Program-made: the position numbers and the translations under genes
Notes under the pieces: generated by a model
Databases searched by the model: none
The model's input: only the letters and a program-made list of their open reading frames with translations
What the model was told of the DNA's origin: nothing
Shown here: positions 11,111 through 22,200 of the stretch, piece by piece
Position numbering within the stretch: the first letter of the stretch is position 1
Layout of the letters: every line of letters begins with the position of its first letter
Source: Mytilus galloprovincialis
Taxonomy: Eukaryota > Mollusca > Bivalvia > Mytilida > Mytilidae
DNA: 64,000 nucleotides
Reading direction: 5' to 3'
NCBI RefSeq assembly: GCF_965363235.1
Contig: NC_134850.1
Span: 29,972,102-30,036,101 of the forward strand

Positions 11111-11689
11111 TCTGTCATCAAACACGTGAGCGTGGATAAAAACTTTGGACAAAATGGCAATTACATGACAAAATCTGTCCTCGTTGCAATAACGTTAACT
11201 GAATATTAATTGGTAAGATGCGTAAAGCACGACGTTTGTTTTGCTTGAAAATATTTTGTGCTGGTTGAAAAGTTGAAAGTTTGATTGCAAAAAAGCTAGC
11301 ACTAAACAATCAAACTTTATATTTTTGACGAACGGTGTTATGGTCAAGTTAAAGGTCTAAAAATTGACAATGAGGGTCTTTTGAAAACTTAACTTTACCA
11401 CAAAAGAAGGATTTTGATTTTTTTATTGACAATGAATTGTGTACGTGTTATTATTTTGTAGTAGTAATTGAGCAGCTTATTCACACGGAGTAAATACATG
11501 TATATCATAGTTGATACGTTATCACATCTAGCGTTTTTTAAATATCATATGTGCACGTGATATCATTGATTTCGAGTTGCTGCTAAAAAGGGAATTATTA
11601 GCTTAGGGTTCCAAGTGGTAAAAATAATGCATCTCTTTTTATACTTTGTTACAACACTTGATTTTTAAAAAAAAAACTAACGAATTTCT

Positions 11690-11850
11690 TATTCCAGGAA
11701 TAGATTAACTTAGCCGTATTTGGCACAACTTTTTGGGTCCTCAATGCTCTTCAACTTTGTACTTGTTTGGCTTTATAACTATTTTGATCTGAACGTCACT
11801 GATAAGTCTTATGTAGACGAAATGCGCGTCAGGCGTATTAAATTATAGTA
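11690..11850 (-). repeat. Repeat family B copy
   Basis: It reads, on this strand, the complement of the family phrase GACTCATCAGTGACGCTCA, with TTGGCTTTATAACTATTTTG and CTTATGTAGACGAAATGCGC visible on the + strand. The same ordered blocks recur at 16868, 17953, 20805, 33055, 37185, 42357 and 44630. Confidence 0.75.
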
Positions 11851-11954
11851 ATTATTTACACAATAAACAAAATATCATATAATTTGAGTATCAATGAAAA
11901 CTTAACCAAATTATGACAAAATTACTGTACTAAACGCTCCTCGATATGACGCCC

Positions 11955-12245
11955 TTACTACCCGTGGACAGACAGACAACAGTATATGAAGGAAGCTATT
12001 AAACCAAGAGTTCCAAATGGTGAAGTTGAAATCGTCCCTTCGTAAATTTTACGGACGCCATCACGAGTTGGTTGACCGTTATGGAATAACCGTTTCACAA
12101 ATGATATCGGATATGTTCCTTACGTCGTAACTACAATCCCCTTCCCTTTCATGAATGTGACCTACCGAATTAGACTATTTACCGGATTTGTTATCACATA
12201 AGCAACACGACGGGTGCCCATATGCAACTATTCCAGTCATAATTA
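11955..12245 (+). repeat. Repeat family H copy
   Basis: It contains CCAAGAGTTCCAAATGGTGA, AATTTTACGGACGCCATCAC and the block ending near AAGCAACACGACGGGTGCCC. It is the reverse-orientation relative of 4985-5215. Confidence 0.55.
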
Positions 12246-12249
12246 GGTT

Positions 12250-13570
12250 CGATAACTCTTGTGTGACTGGTTTAATTATGATTATGTAAAATGTACTGGT
12301 TACCCAAGTAATGATTTCAAAATATATATAGATATATAGATATTGCATCTTTGTTACAATCCATCCGTTGTTTCCTTTCGTTGATATAAAATATTATCAT
12401 AAAATGATTTCATAAACAATCGTATAATGATCTATAATACTAATCTTATATTAAGTCTTGTCAAAACTTACATCGTGATTAGGCCAATTTGCCATGTTTA
12501 TTTTCTTTGATCACGTTGATGACTTAATTAATATCTCCACAATCTAGCTTTATTAATTATCATACGAGTTACAATAACGTGTCATGTTTAATTGCAATAA
12601 AAACAGTTAAATCTTATTGAATTATTTGCATGTGCAAAATAAGTGTCGAACATCGTCTACGTTGGAAATTATTTGGTCGCCATTTTGTTATATGAAACTT
12701 CGAAATTGTATCAAAACAAATAGCATGTTTCCACTTTCACAGAGGGAAATAATGTGTAATTCTATGCTGCATTAAGGTAAGACAATTATTGAAAAGACAT
12801 GCATCTTACAATTTTTCGATTTTCATCGTAAAAATCTACAAAAATATATATTCCCATGTCGCCCCACGCTATCAATGTTCATGTAAACTACATGGTCGGT
12901 GCATGTAAATCTTTATTTTTAGTGAGAGACTGTTTCTTATAAATATATTGAGGAACTTGTGAAAAAGGAATTTCTTAAGTACAAAAAGACACACTTTGAT
13001 AAATATTTGAAATATTACTTTCCGATGTATAACTAAATGAATACCGGCATGTCGTGTCGTTGTGAACCTTCAACAGTGGCCGCCATTTTGAAAATATTGC
13101 TGAGGACTGCCAAAATATGAACTTTTCAAACAAACTTCGAAGCAAAAAGTTTAATACCTGAACTGATATGGTTTGGGATTTACTTTAAATAAATATGTTG
13201 TCGATCTTTTTAGGGGTTGGAAGGATATAAGCAACAATAAATTAGTTGAGAAAATTGATTTTACAAAAAGGTCCCATTGCAATTTTGTCAAGTTTTTACG
13301 AAGATGTCAACGGAGGTTGTGTGGCTATGTCACCTCAATTTTCAAACTTATTTCGAAGCACGAAATCATATTTCTGAACTGAAACTTAATACATATTTAA
13401 TTGTAAAAATTTATAAACTGTAAAACGCGGGGTTAGAAGGAAAAATATACATTATAACAAAAAAGTTATGACCGTTTTATTTATGTACCCGTTCACTTTC
13501 ATGGATAATCTGTCGGCCATTAAAAATATACAACTTAAGTGTAAAAGTCACGTGATGACCGAGATAGTTG
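12250..13570. other. Unassigned AT-rich stretch
   Basis: No gene is supported. Two loosely similar blocks (around TCGAAGCAAAAAGTTTAATA at about 13137 and TTCGAAGCACGAAATCATAT at about 13352, each near a CATTTTGAAAA-like phrase) suggest an old duplication. Confidence 0.35.
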
Positions 13571-13574
13571 GATA

Positions 13575-13795
13575 TGGCATGTGGAGCAGGATCTGCTTAC
13601 CCTTCCGGAGCACCTGAGATCACCCCTAGTTTTTTGGTAGGGTTCGTGTTGTTTATTCTTTAGTTTTCTATGTTGTGTCGTGTGTGCTGTTGTTTGTTTG
13701 TCTTTTTCATTTTTAGCCATGGCGTTGTCAGTTTGTTTTAGATTTATGAGTTTGACTGTCCCTTTGGTATCTTTCGTCCCTCTTTTGAGATAAAT
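13575..13795 (+). repeat. Repeat family C copy
   Basis: The ordered phrases are GGAGCAGGATCTGCTTACCC, TTTTGGTAGGGTTCGTGTTG, CCATGGCGTTGTCAGTTTGT and CTTTGGTATCTTTCGTCCCT. Four more copies lie at 26905, 30435, 30955 and 39122, all in + orientation. The 122-codon minus-strand frame across it is antisense to the repeat and not a gene. Confidence 0.75.
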
Positions 13796-14079
13796 ACCTA
13801 ATGAAAAAAAAGGAAAAAAGGAAAAAAAAAAAAAAAACATATTTAGATAATCACACAATACACAGATTCTAGAATACCCAACATAAACACAATGTTTTTT
13901 CAATTAATTCAAAATTTCGTCAAAGTATTAAAGACTTCTATATAAAGGAATGATTTTTATAATAGGTCGGTATCTTGAAAATGCTGTACTGTAGCGTGTA
14001 AGCAGTTTCTTGATCTGCAGTGCAGCTACTTCCGGTTTGTCTAAAGTTTTAAATTTTACAACACTCATTGTACACAGAC

Positions 14080-15240
14080 AAGTTTGGTGATCATATGTTT
14101 AACGTTTCAGACCATAAACCAATTAGATGTTCGTTTCCCTATCGGACAATACACACTATGTATCTAAAGACGACGATCTTACTGATCAAAGGCGTATGTT
14201 ATGGACTAAAGCAGTACAGAACGGTGCTATAGTCGATAATTCCTTTGCCGTAGCATATGAAAGGTACATACATCAGTGAAATAAATCGTAAAATTGAAGA
14301 ATCTGCTGACTGTGATCAACGTTTTGTATGGTCTGTGATAAAAAGTGGCGAAAAATTATCGCATTGTCAACAATTAAATATTACCGGTATTCAACTTATT
14401 TCTTTAGATTGGGTGACTTATTTCCAATCTGTATTCAGTTTCGATAGCAGCTTGATCAACCCTGTGAAAGAAAAAGCTGTAATTATAGATTATCGCTATT
14501 TTTTGCATTTGTTCTTTGATTTTTTTTTTGGTGATAATTTTTCATATCATGCTACTCGCTTGAGATGGAAAATTATCGCTAGAAACTAAGCAGGCACGTG
14601 GCGTTGCTAACGAAATTGACATGAAATTGACAACGTTGTCATAGGTAAAATAGCGACAATCAGATTATCAGTGGTCATCTCATTGTCGGTCCGTTCGTTC
14701 GGCCGTTCGTCACGCGTCAGGTTAAAGTTTTTGGTCGAGGTAGTTTATGATGAAGTTGAAATCCAATCAATTTGAAACTTAGTACACATGTTCCCTATGA
14801 TATGATCTTTCTAATTTTAATACCAAATTAGAGATTTTCCCCCATTTCCATGGTCCATTAAACATAGAAAATGATAGTGCGCATGTACTTGGGACACATT
14901 CTTGTTTATCTAGTGTTCATTAATGATCTTCTTAGACAATTAGACGAAGGTCCTTACGGAAGTATGCTATTCAATCTTCGTGTAAGTAGTAACGTACAAG
15001 CGGACGACATTGCCCTTATACAAATGTATCTTCAACTTCATAAGGTATGAAAACTTTAATAAACATTTGTCAAACATATAGTGAAGCTGTGGGCTTCCAA
15101 TTTTCATCAGCAAAAGGCGAAGTACTGAACTTTTGTTCTTCAAAATGTGTTACCATCAGTCAACCATTGAAACTTTACGGAGCAGACATTCCAGTAGAAA
15201 CATCAACCAAGCATGCTGAAATTATATATTGATAGGACAT
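14080..15240 (+). pseudogene. Broken LINE (non-LTR retrotransposon), interrupted
   Basis: Remnants of an apurinic-type endonuclease and a reverse transcriptase lie in order. FNVSDHKPIRCSF at about 14100-14137 carries the SDH motif that ends such endonucleases. A frame at 14257-14589 (YISEINRKIEESADCDQRFVWSVI) fits the linker. VFINDLLRQLDEGPYGSMLF followed by QADDIALIQ at about 14914-15030 is RT motif with the ADD catalytic pair. QTYSEAVGFQFSSAKGEVL continues to about 15240. The element is broken by several stops and frame changes, and unrelated repeat sequence is inserted at about 14590-14916. Confidence 0.65.
14690..14916 (+). mobile_element. GGGGCAT-family repeat, copy 1 (inside the LINE)
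   Basis: It starts in TCC GTTCGT-rich sequence, contains CAGGTTAAAGTTTTTGGTCG and ACATGTTCCCTATGATATGA, and ends GGGACACATTCTTGTT. Copies at 44848 and 53794 share the full order. Here the 5' part is missing or diverged. The surrounding LINE sequence resumes right after the end. Confidence 0.65.
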
Positions 15241-16081
15241 GGACCCCCTTTTCGAGATATCTGAGATTTAAAATATGGCGGGAAAAGGCTGACTCGGACT
15301 TTTACCTTATATTTGCATAGGTATTATTTGGGTCTCAAAACAAAAGAAAGAAAACCAAGAATTAATCTTCTAATAAGTCGGTAAATGACCTTTCATTAAA
15401 TAGGTGTTATGGGGCAAAATATTTTACATTGTATTGTATGGAACATTTGACACAAATTCCTAAACCTCACCTAAGTACATCCTTAGGAGTCGGAAGTTTT
15501 GGGAGGACGTATTAATCCGATTGTGTTCAGTGTTTATCTAGACAATCTTACGTCATCCAGATTCACAGCAACACTTTTGTCGTGTTATACGGAATATGAT
15601 CTGGATGATGATAACAGTATTTTTTTTTTCTCAAAAACTTGTATAACACATGTTCATCGAATGTGCAGCATTTTTTATAACAGTTAAACTACCTTCAGAA
15701 ATATTACCATTTACTTCAAAGTGACATTCAACTGATTCAATCACTCTAATTAATATGTGACATTTAAATCATTCAATTACTCTAATGTTTTGATCAATAT
15801 GTAAATATTATTATTGTACAAAACTTGCTACTTGCAAAATCTTTCAGAAGCAAATAAAGTAAATATACACAGCGACACAGATGTCCAGATCCGAAATTTT
15901 CTTTTAAAATACATTCATTTAGAAATTGAACAAATGTAAATATACAACCGGATTGAAATGGATTTATCTTTGAAAGAAAATTGAAAAAGCTGAAATACAT
16001 CAAAACATATGTGTAAGAAAAATTATTGATATTAGATATAGAAATCATCATTTATATAATCATCTGATTATATTTTTCTGT
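15241..16081. other. Unassigned stretch upstream of CHST-A
   Basis: No gene is supported. It should contain the promoter and any 5' non-coding exon of the sulfotransferase gene that starts at 16115, but I could not pick a splice site or core promoter element with confidence. Confidence 0.35.
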
Positions 16082-16093
16082 CGCTGATACAAG

Positions 16094-16099
16094 ATGTGA
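16094..16099 (+). promoter_or_regulatory. Start-stop upstream ORF (ATG TGA) before CHST-A
   Basis: An ATG followed directly by TGA lies 21 nt upstream of the main ATG at 16115. Both ATGs sit in a tandem duplication of CGCTGATACAAGATGT (16082-16097 and 16103-16118). Minimal uORFs of this kind are known to stall or recycle ribosomes. Whether it is transcribed here is not shown. Confidence 0.35.
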
Positions 16100-16114
16100 T
16101 CTCGCTGATACAAG

Positions 16115-16241
16115 ATGTTACCATCACATTTCATCAAACCAAAAATGTCACCGAGGAAACAAAATCTTGCTGAAATTCGGAAATCTCTATATGTTCTTCT
16201 TTTAACAGTATTATTACTTATTGGATATCGAATTTTTAAAG
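16115..16241 (+). CDS. CHST-A exon 1 (signal anchor)
   Basis: Encodes residues 1-42 plus one base. It ends TTTTTAAAG followed by GTATAT. The type II anchor lies here. It corresponds to exon 1 of CHST-B, which also ends in phase 1. Confidence 0.7.
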
Positions 16242-19200
16242 GTATATATTTTTTCTTAAGTGATAACACTGTACCGTGAGTGCTATAGCAAAATAACGAA
16301 TATGTTCAAGATTTAACAAAAAAATAATATTTATTATATTACATTATTGTGATAACAGAAGTATATATGATATATATTCTTTCAGAGGAGGCAATACTAA
16401 CATTTTCTAAATCGAACATTTGTATAATAAAATCCCGGACAGAACAAATATGTAAATGATATTAGAACTTTATTATTTAAGGAATGACTGTAATATTTTT
16501 TCTGTCTATTAAGAAATAACATAAAAAATGTGTAGCGGGTTATTTTAAAATGTGCACCACATTTTTATGTTTTTTCGAATAGACAGGAAAAAATATTACA
16601 TTCATTTCTTGTGTATAATTTAATTCTTTATTCCATTTTAATCCGGTGTAAATCATGAAAAAAACGTTGATGACGTCACAGTCAAATCGCAAAATTATGT
16701 CTATGGGCTAATAACAAAACGACGTCAGCCAATCAGAAGACGCGTTACATCCCAAATTAAATAATTCTGTGTTAGAAGTTAAAGTCAAATGTATCATGAC
16801 CATTTTCAACGGAACTTTTTTTTTATGGTATCCGCCATACCCATCATTATTTTGCCTCAAATTTATGAAAATAGTTATCAAAGGTACCAGGATTATAATT
16901 TAGTACGCATAAGACTCATCAGTGACGCTCATATCAAAATATTAAAAAGGCAAGCAATTACAAAGTTGAAGAGCATTGAGGATGCAAAAATTCCACAAAG
17001 TTGTACCAAATACGGCTAAGGTAATTTTTGCCTGGGATAATGAAATCCTTAGTTTTTCGAAAAATACAGAAAATTTATAAAAATGGCCACATAATTGATA
17101 TTCATGTCAACACCGAAGTGTTGACTACAGTGAAAATTTGAAAGCCCTTTTCGAATTAATCTGTTAAAAATATTTCATTGGATTTGAAAAAAATAATATT
17201 GTAAATGTACACACTGCAGTTAGTTATTCCGAGGACTTGTATAGTTCCTTGGTGATTCTTAAATAAGATTAAAAAGATAAAAGATATTGCACCCTAACAT
17301 CAAATCAGAGCGCTCCTAAGTTAACTACATTCACTTGTATTGGGGACACGAAAGGCCAACGTAAAGTCTATATTTAATACTAATATTTTCACTCTATCGG
17401 GATTATATAAACATAATATACAGAGATTTCTTGCAACGAAATGGAAATGTTAACGTTTTTACTATTCTATTAAATCCTAAATAGATTTTAAAATGAAAAA
17501 AGTATGTCACATGTTCAAATATACTAATACAGTTTATAACCGAGAAGTTTCACAATTTTAACTTATTCCAGAACTTTGATTATGCTCAGGACCATATGAG
17601 TATTAAGAGGAGGGACAGGACCTTTTTCGGGTCGTCGGGATTGGGTGTTTTCAAGCTCGGGATTTCGGGATTGACCCTTTTGGGATTCGGGAATTTTTTT
17701 TTCGAATTTCGGGTTGTCGGGATTTTATTTTTTTTTAATTCGGGACCTCGGGATTTCATGTTTTAAAGCCCGGGATTTCGGGATCAGGAACCACCTACCC
17801 CCCCCCCCCCTTTTACTCCCTCATGTGGTCTGTCAGACCATAATAGTATGGCTGGACCACCTGAGTATACACATACGAGTATGGTCTAAATACTCATATG
17901 GTACAGAACAATTATATTGTGTTTCTGATCACGTTCAATGTGGTGTAAATAGTTATCAAAGGTACCAGGATTATAGTTTAGTACGTCAGACGCGCGTTTC
18001 GTCTACATAAGACTCATCAGTGACGCTCATATCAAAATAGTTATGAAGCCAAACAAGTAGGTGAAGAGCATTGAGGATCCACAATTCCGTGATGTAAAAT
18101 CTATGCGTTAGATATGGGGTGAAACTAACCGATCAATCAATCTGATCATTTTATGATTTAGATACATTTTATGGCATTGAAAGGCTACGCGTTATTTAAA
18201 CAATCATACATAATCTAGCCGTTAACTTTTAAAGTGAAATAAAATGGCAACAGCGGATAACTATATTAAAATATATAAGATAATTGAAAAATGACACTCT
18301 TTTCAATTAATCTATTCCTACAGCTCGCATGTTTAATTTCTCAAATCTATTTATCTTCAGTAGACCAATTGCGTTTCGCAACAGTGATAAAGGCAGAAAC
18401 GCCGGATGAAAGAATCTTGAGAAATCATCTCACAAGTAAGCCCCAATAACTGAAAATTATTTTCAATCGATTTATAAATATAATGAAAATATAAAATAAA
18501 GAAGATTTGGTATGATTTCCAAAGAGACAACTCTCCACAAGAGACCAAATGACGCAGAAATTAACAACTATAGGTCACCATAAAATTTCTAACACAGAAT
18601 AATAAAAAGATGAAAGCTGAGATACAAAAAGAACAAAGGAAAGCCTCCTTGGAATACATCGAAAAACTAATCTGTGATCTTACCATCAATGAACCAGATA
18701 TTCAAGCACAAAATCATAGCAAATATAAAAAGCTTTTCAATACATCAAGCCAATAAGAACTGACAAATCTGGCATCTCTGCAATATAGAAAGACGGCAAC
18801 ATCATTACAGACGCTACAGAGAAAGTAAATCTTTTAAACGAACAATTCCAATCTGTATTTACCCCAGTAACAAATGACCCTATACCAAACAAAGGGATCA
18901 TGCAGTTTACATCCTGAAATCAGTGAATTATATATTACATCTAACGGGATTGACAATCTCTTAAATAAGATCAACTCTCATAAAGCCACCGGCCCAGATA
19001 ACATCAGTGACCGCTTACTCAAAGAAATGCAAACACAAATTGAACCAATTCTATGCCAAATTTTCAAAAAATCTTATAACATTGGTATTACACCTAACGA
19101 TTGGAAACATGCTAGAGTCGCACCAGCATATAAAAAGGGGGATAAACATAAACCGGTCAATTATAGACCTATCTCATTCACTTGTATTTGCTGCAAGTTA

Positions 19201-22200
19201 ATGGAACACATAGTAACATCACATATTATGAAACATCTCGAAACAAATAACATCTTGTACGACCTCCAACATGGCTTTCGGCACTCTTGATCTTGCGAGA
19301 CACAACTTCTCTCCTTCATCCAAGAACTTCAATCCACAAACAATACACATACACAAACAGATCTTGTAATAATGGCCTTTGCGAAGGCCTTTGATAAAGT
19401 TCCGCATCGTCACTTACTATACAAATTACATTATTTTGACATTCATGGAAATACATTAAACTGGATCCCTGCATTTCTCTACGATCGTACTCAGACAAGT
19501 GTTATGGATGGAAAATCATTAAGCAAAGTCCCATTCACCTCTGGGGTTCCCCAAGGAACTGTCTTAGGTCCAGTCTTATTCTTGGCCTATATTAACGACT
19601 TTCCAGACTACCTTACACATAGCAAACTATAATCATTTGCTGATGACAGTATCATATACATGCCACTAAAATCCCAGAGTGACTGCCTAAAACTGCAAGC
19701 TGATATTGATGCAGCTGCAGAATCGGAAGAGGACTGGCTGATGGCATTCCACCCAGACAAGTGTAACGTTCTCTCTGTCACAACTACACAAACGTCAACC
19801 TTTACAACACAATTACACTCTTCACAATCATATTGTAGAAACTGTTACATCTGCTATGTACTTAGACATAACATTACAATCAAACCTAAAATTGGACAAA
19901 CACATAGATGACAATATCTCGAAAGCCAACAAAACACTCGGCTTCCTTCGAAGAAGCCTGAAAACATCAAATCAAAACATTAAGAGCCAGGCATACCAAG
20001 CACTTGTCCGTCCCAAACTCGAGTACTCTTGCTCGGTTTGGGACCTCCACACTTCAGAATCTATCTCGAAGATAGAGAAGGTCCAAAGGAGCTGCTCGGT
20101 ATGCCTGCAACAGGTATCATAACATCAGCAGTGTATCAAACATGCTGATCACACTCAACTGGCCTCAATTAACACAACGCAGACTGCGTGCACGCCTGGT
20201 TATGATGTACAAGATCACACATCATCTTGTTGCTTTACCATCTAGCACAAATCTCATTCCAGCAGACTCAAGAACCATAAAACATCATTCTCACACCTTC
20301 AGACAAATTTATACATCCAAAGGCTCGTACAGATTTTCATTTTTCCCATACACAATAACGCAATGGAATCTTTTTCCAACTACAGTTGTAAATACACAGA
20401 CAGTCGATTCTTTCAGAGAGCAGCTTACATGTGCTGTTCTCTCCACTATCATTTAAATAGCTTCATCTCCTGTATAGTTTTAATCACAACATCTGTTCTC
20501 TGCACCGTTTTGTATATATAATTAAAATATTAACTAGTTTTAAATAAATAGGCCACGTATGCACCAGTTATTAATCATCTTTAATCAGACGGAAAACTGG
20601 AAAACTTAAAGAAGATACAGCCTTCAACAATGACCAAAGCCCATACCGTATAGTCAGCTATAAAAGGCCCCGAAATGACAATGCAACCCAATCCAAACGA
20701 GGAAACTAACGGCCTAATTTATGTTAAAAAAATAAACGAAAAACAAATATGATACACATAATCAAACGACAACCACAGAATTACAGGCTTCTGACTTGGG
20801 AACTTTGTATTTGTTTGGCTTTTTAACTTTTTTGATCTGAGCGTCACTGATGAGTCTTATGTAGACGAAACGCGCGTCTGGCGTATTGAATTATAATCCT
20901 GGTACCTTTGATAACTATTGGGACCGGCACATACATACATAATGTGGCGATGTTCTATTCAGTAGCAATCGATGATTTGCAGGAGAATATAACTTGAAGA
21001 ATAAGAATGTGTGGGAACCTCCACAGCATAAGAGTAGAGTTAGTTCGATATCAAGGCCAAGGACCACCCAAAAGGAAAAATTTATTAATTCCAATGGTAA
21101 GTTAGTCCAAAATATCGCTATTACCATGTTTGACTTTTCTTTGCCAAACGATTGCGGCGTCAAAGATAGACAGTCGGTTGCCGCACAGTTGAGAAAAAAG
21201 TAAAATAACAAAAATACTGAAATAACGGAATCTTTCTAATCAAATGTCAATATTTAAAACTCAAACACATAAAACAAGTGGATAACAACTGTTCATATTT
21301 CTTACTTGGTATAGGCATTTTTTAAGTAGAAAATGGCAGATTAAACTTGGTTTATAGTTAAATTGGAAAATAAAGACTGTCACTTGAAAACAAATTAGTA
21401 TGTTCGATCAAATAGCTCATCACGCTTCACTGTATTCACAGGTTCCTGGCTTTTAAATATTTAAGTTTGTGCGTTTCTGATGAAATGAATGAAGCGTTTA
21501 TCTTATTTGACGGACGTGGTGCACATATAAGTCTGTCTTGTAACAGACAAGTATAGACGTTTTAAGGAGTCATAAACGTGCAGAAAGATGACGATCTCTA
21601 TATCTATATGCAAAGCCTCGCATTTCTGTACAACTGGCCACAACTGCGAATTGACACAACTCACAAAACTTAACGGATGCGTTAGTTTTTTTTAGAAATT
21701 GGATATACTTTGAATTTTGAGTCTTTTTCAACGAAGTTTTTCCTTTTTTTTCTCGTTTTAGAAGTATCTAGGGTTAATAAGATACTCATAGTTTCCTACA
21801 TGCGCAGTGGGTCGACATTTACATCAGATTTGATTGGTCAAAGTAAAGGTGTCTTCCTAATTTTCGAACCATTTTGGAATATATGTCACGGCATGAAAAC
21901 AAACGCCACATATTATACTTGGGATGCAATATGCAGGTACACAACTTTTATTATTCTTTATTTGAAAGTTTAGAAGTTTAATCATATTTTCTATAACTAT
22001 ATAATCTTATTAGATGCTAAAATATGGATATGTTTATATTCAAAAATCACAAAAATATTGAAAACGGAAAGTGGCAAAATCAAAAGCATAAACACATCAA
22101 ACGAATGGATAACAACTGTCATATTCCTGACTTGGTACAGGCATTTTCTTATGTTGAAAATAGTGGATTTTTTTTTTCTAAACCTGTTTTTTGGGTTTAT

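Noticed and set aside
13535-13903. 122-codon minus-strand frame
   Set aside because: It is antisense to a family C repeat and an A-rich tract; copies elsewhere do not keep the frame.
16789-17019. 76-codon + frame
   Set aside because: Most of it is a family B repeat that is non-coding in other copies.
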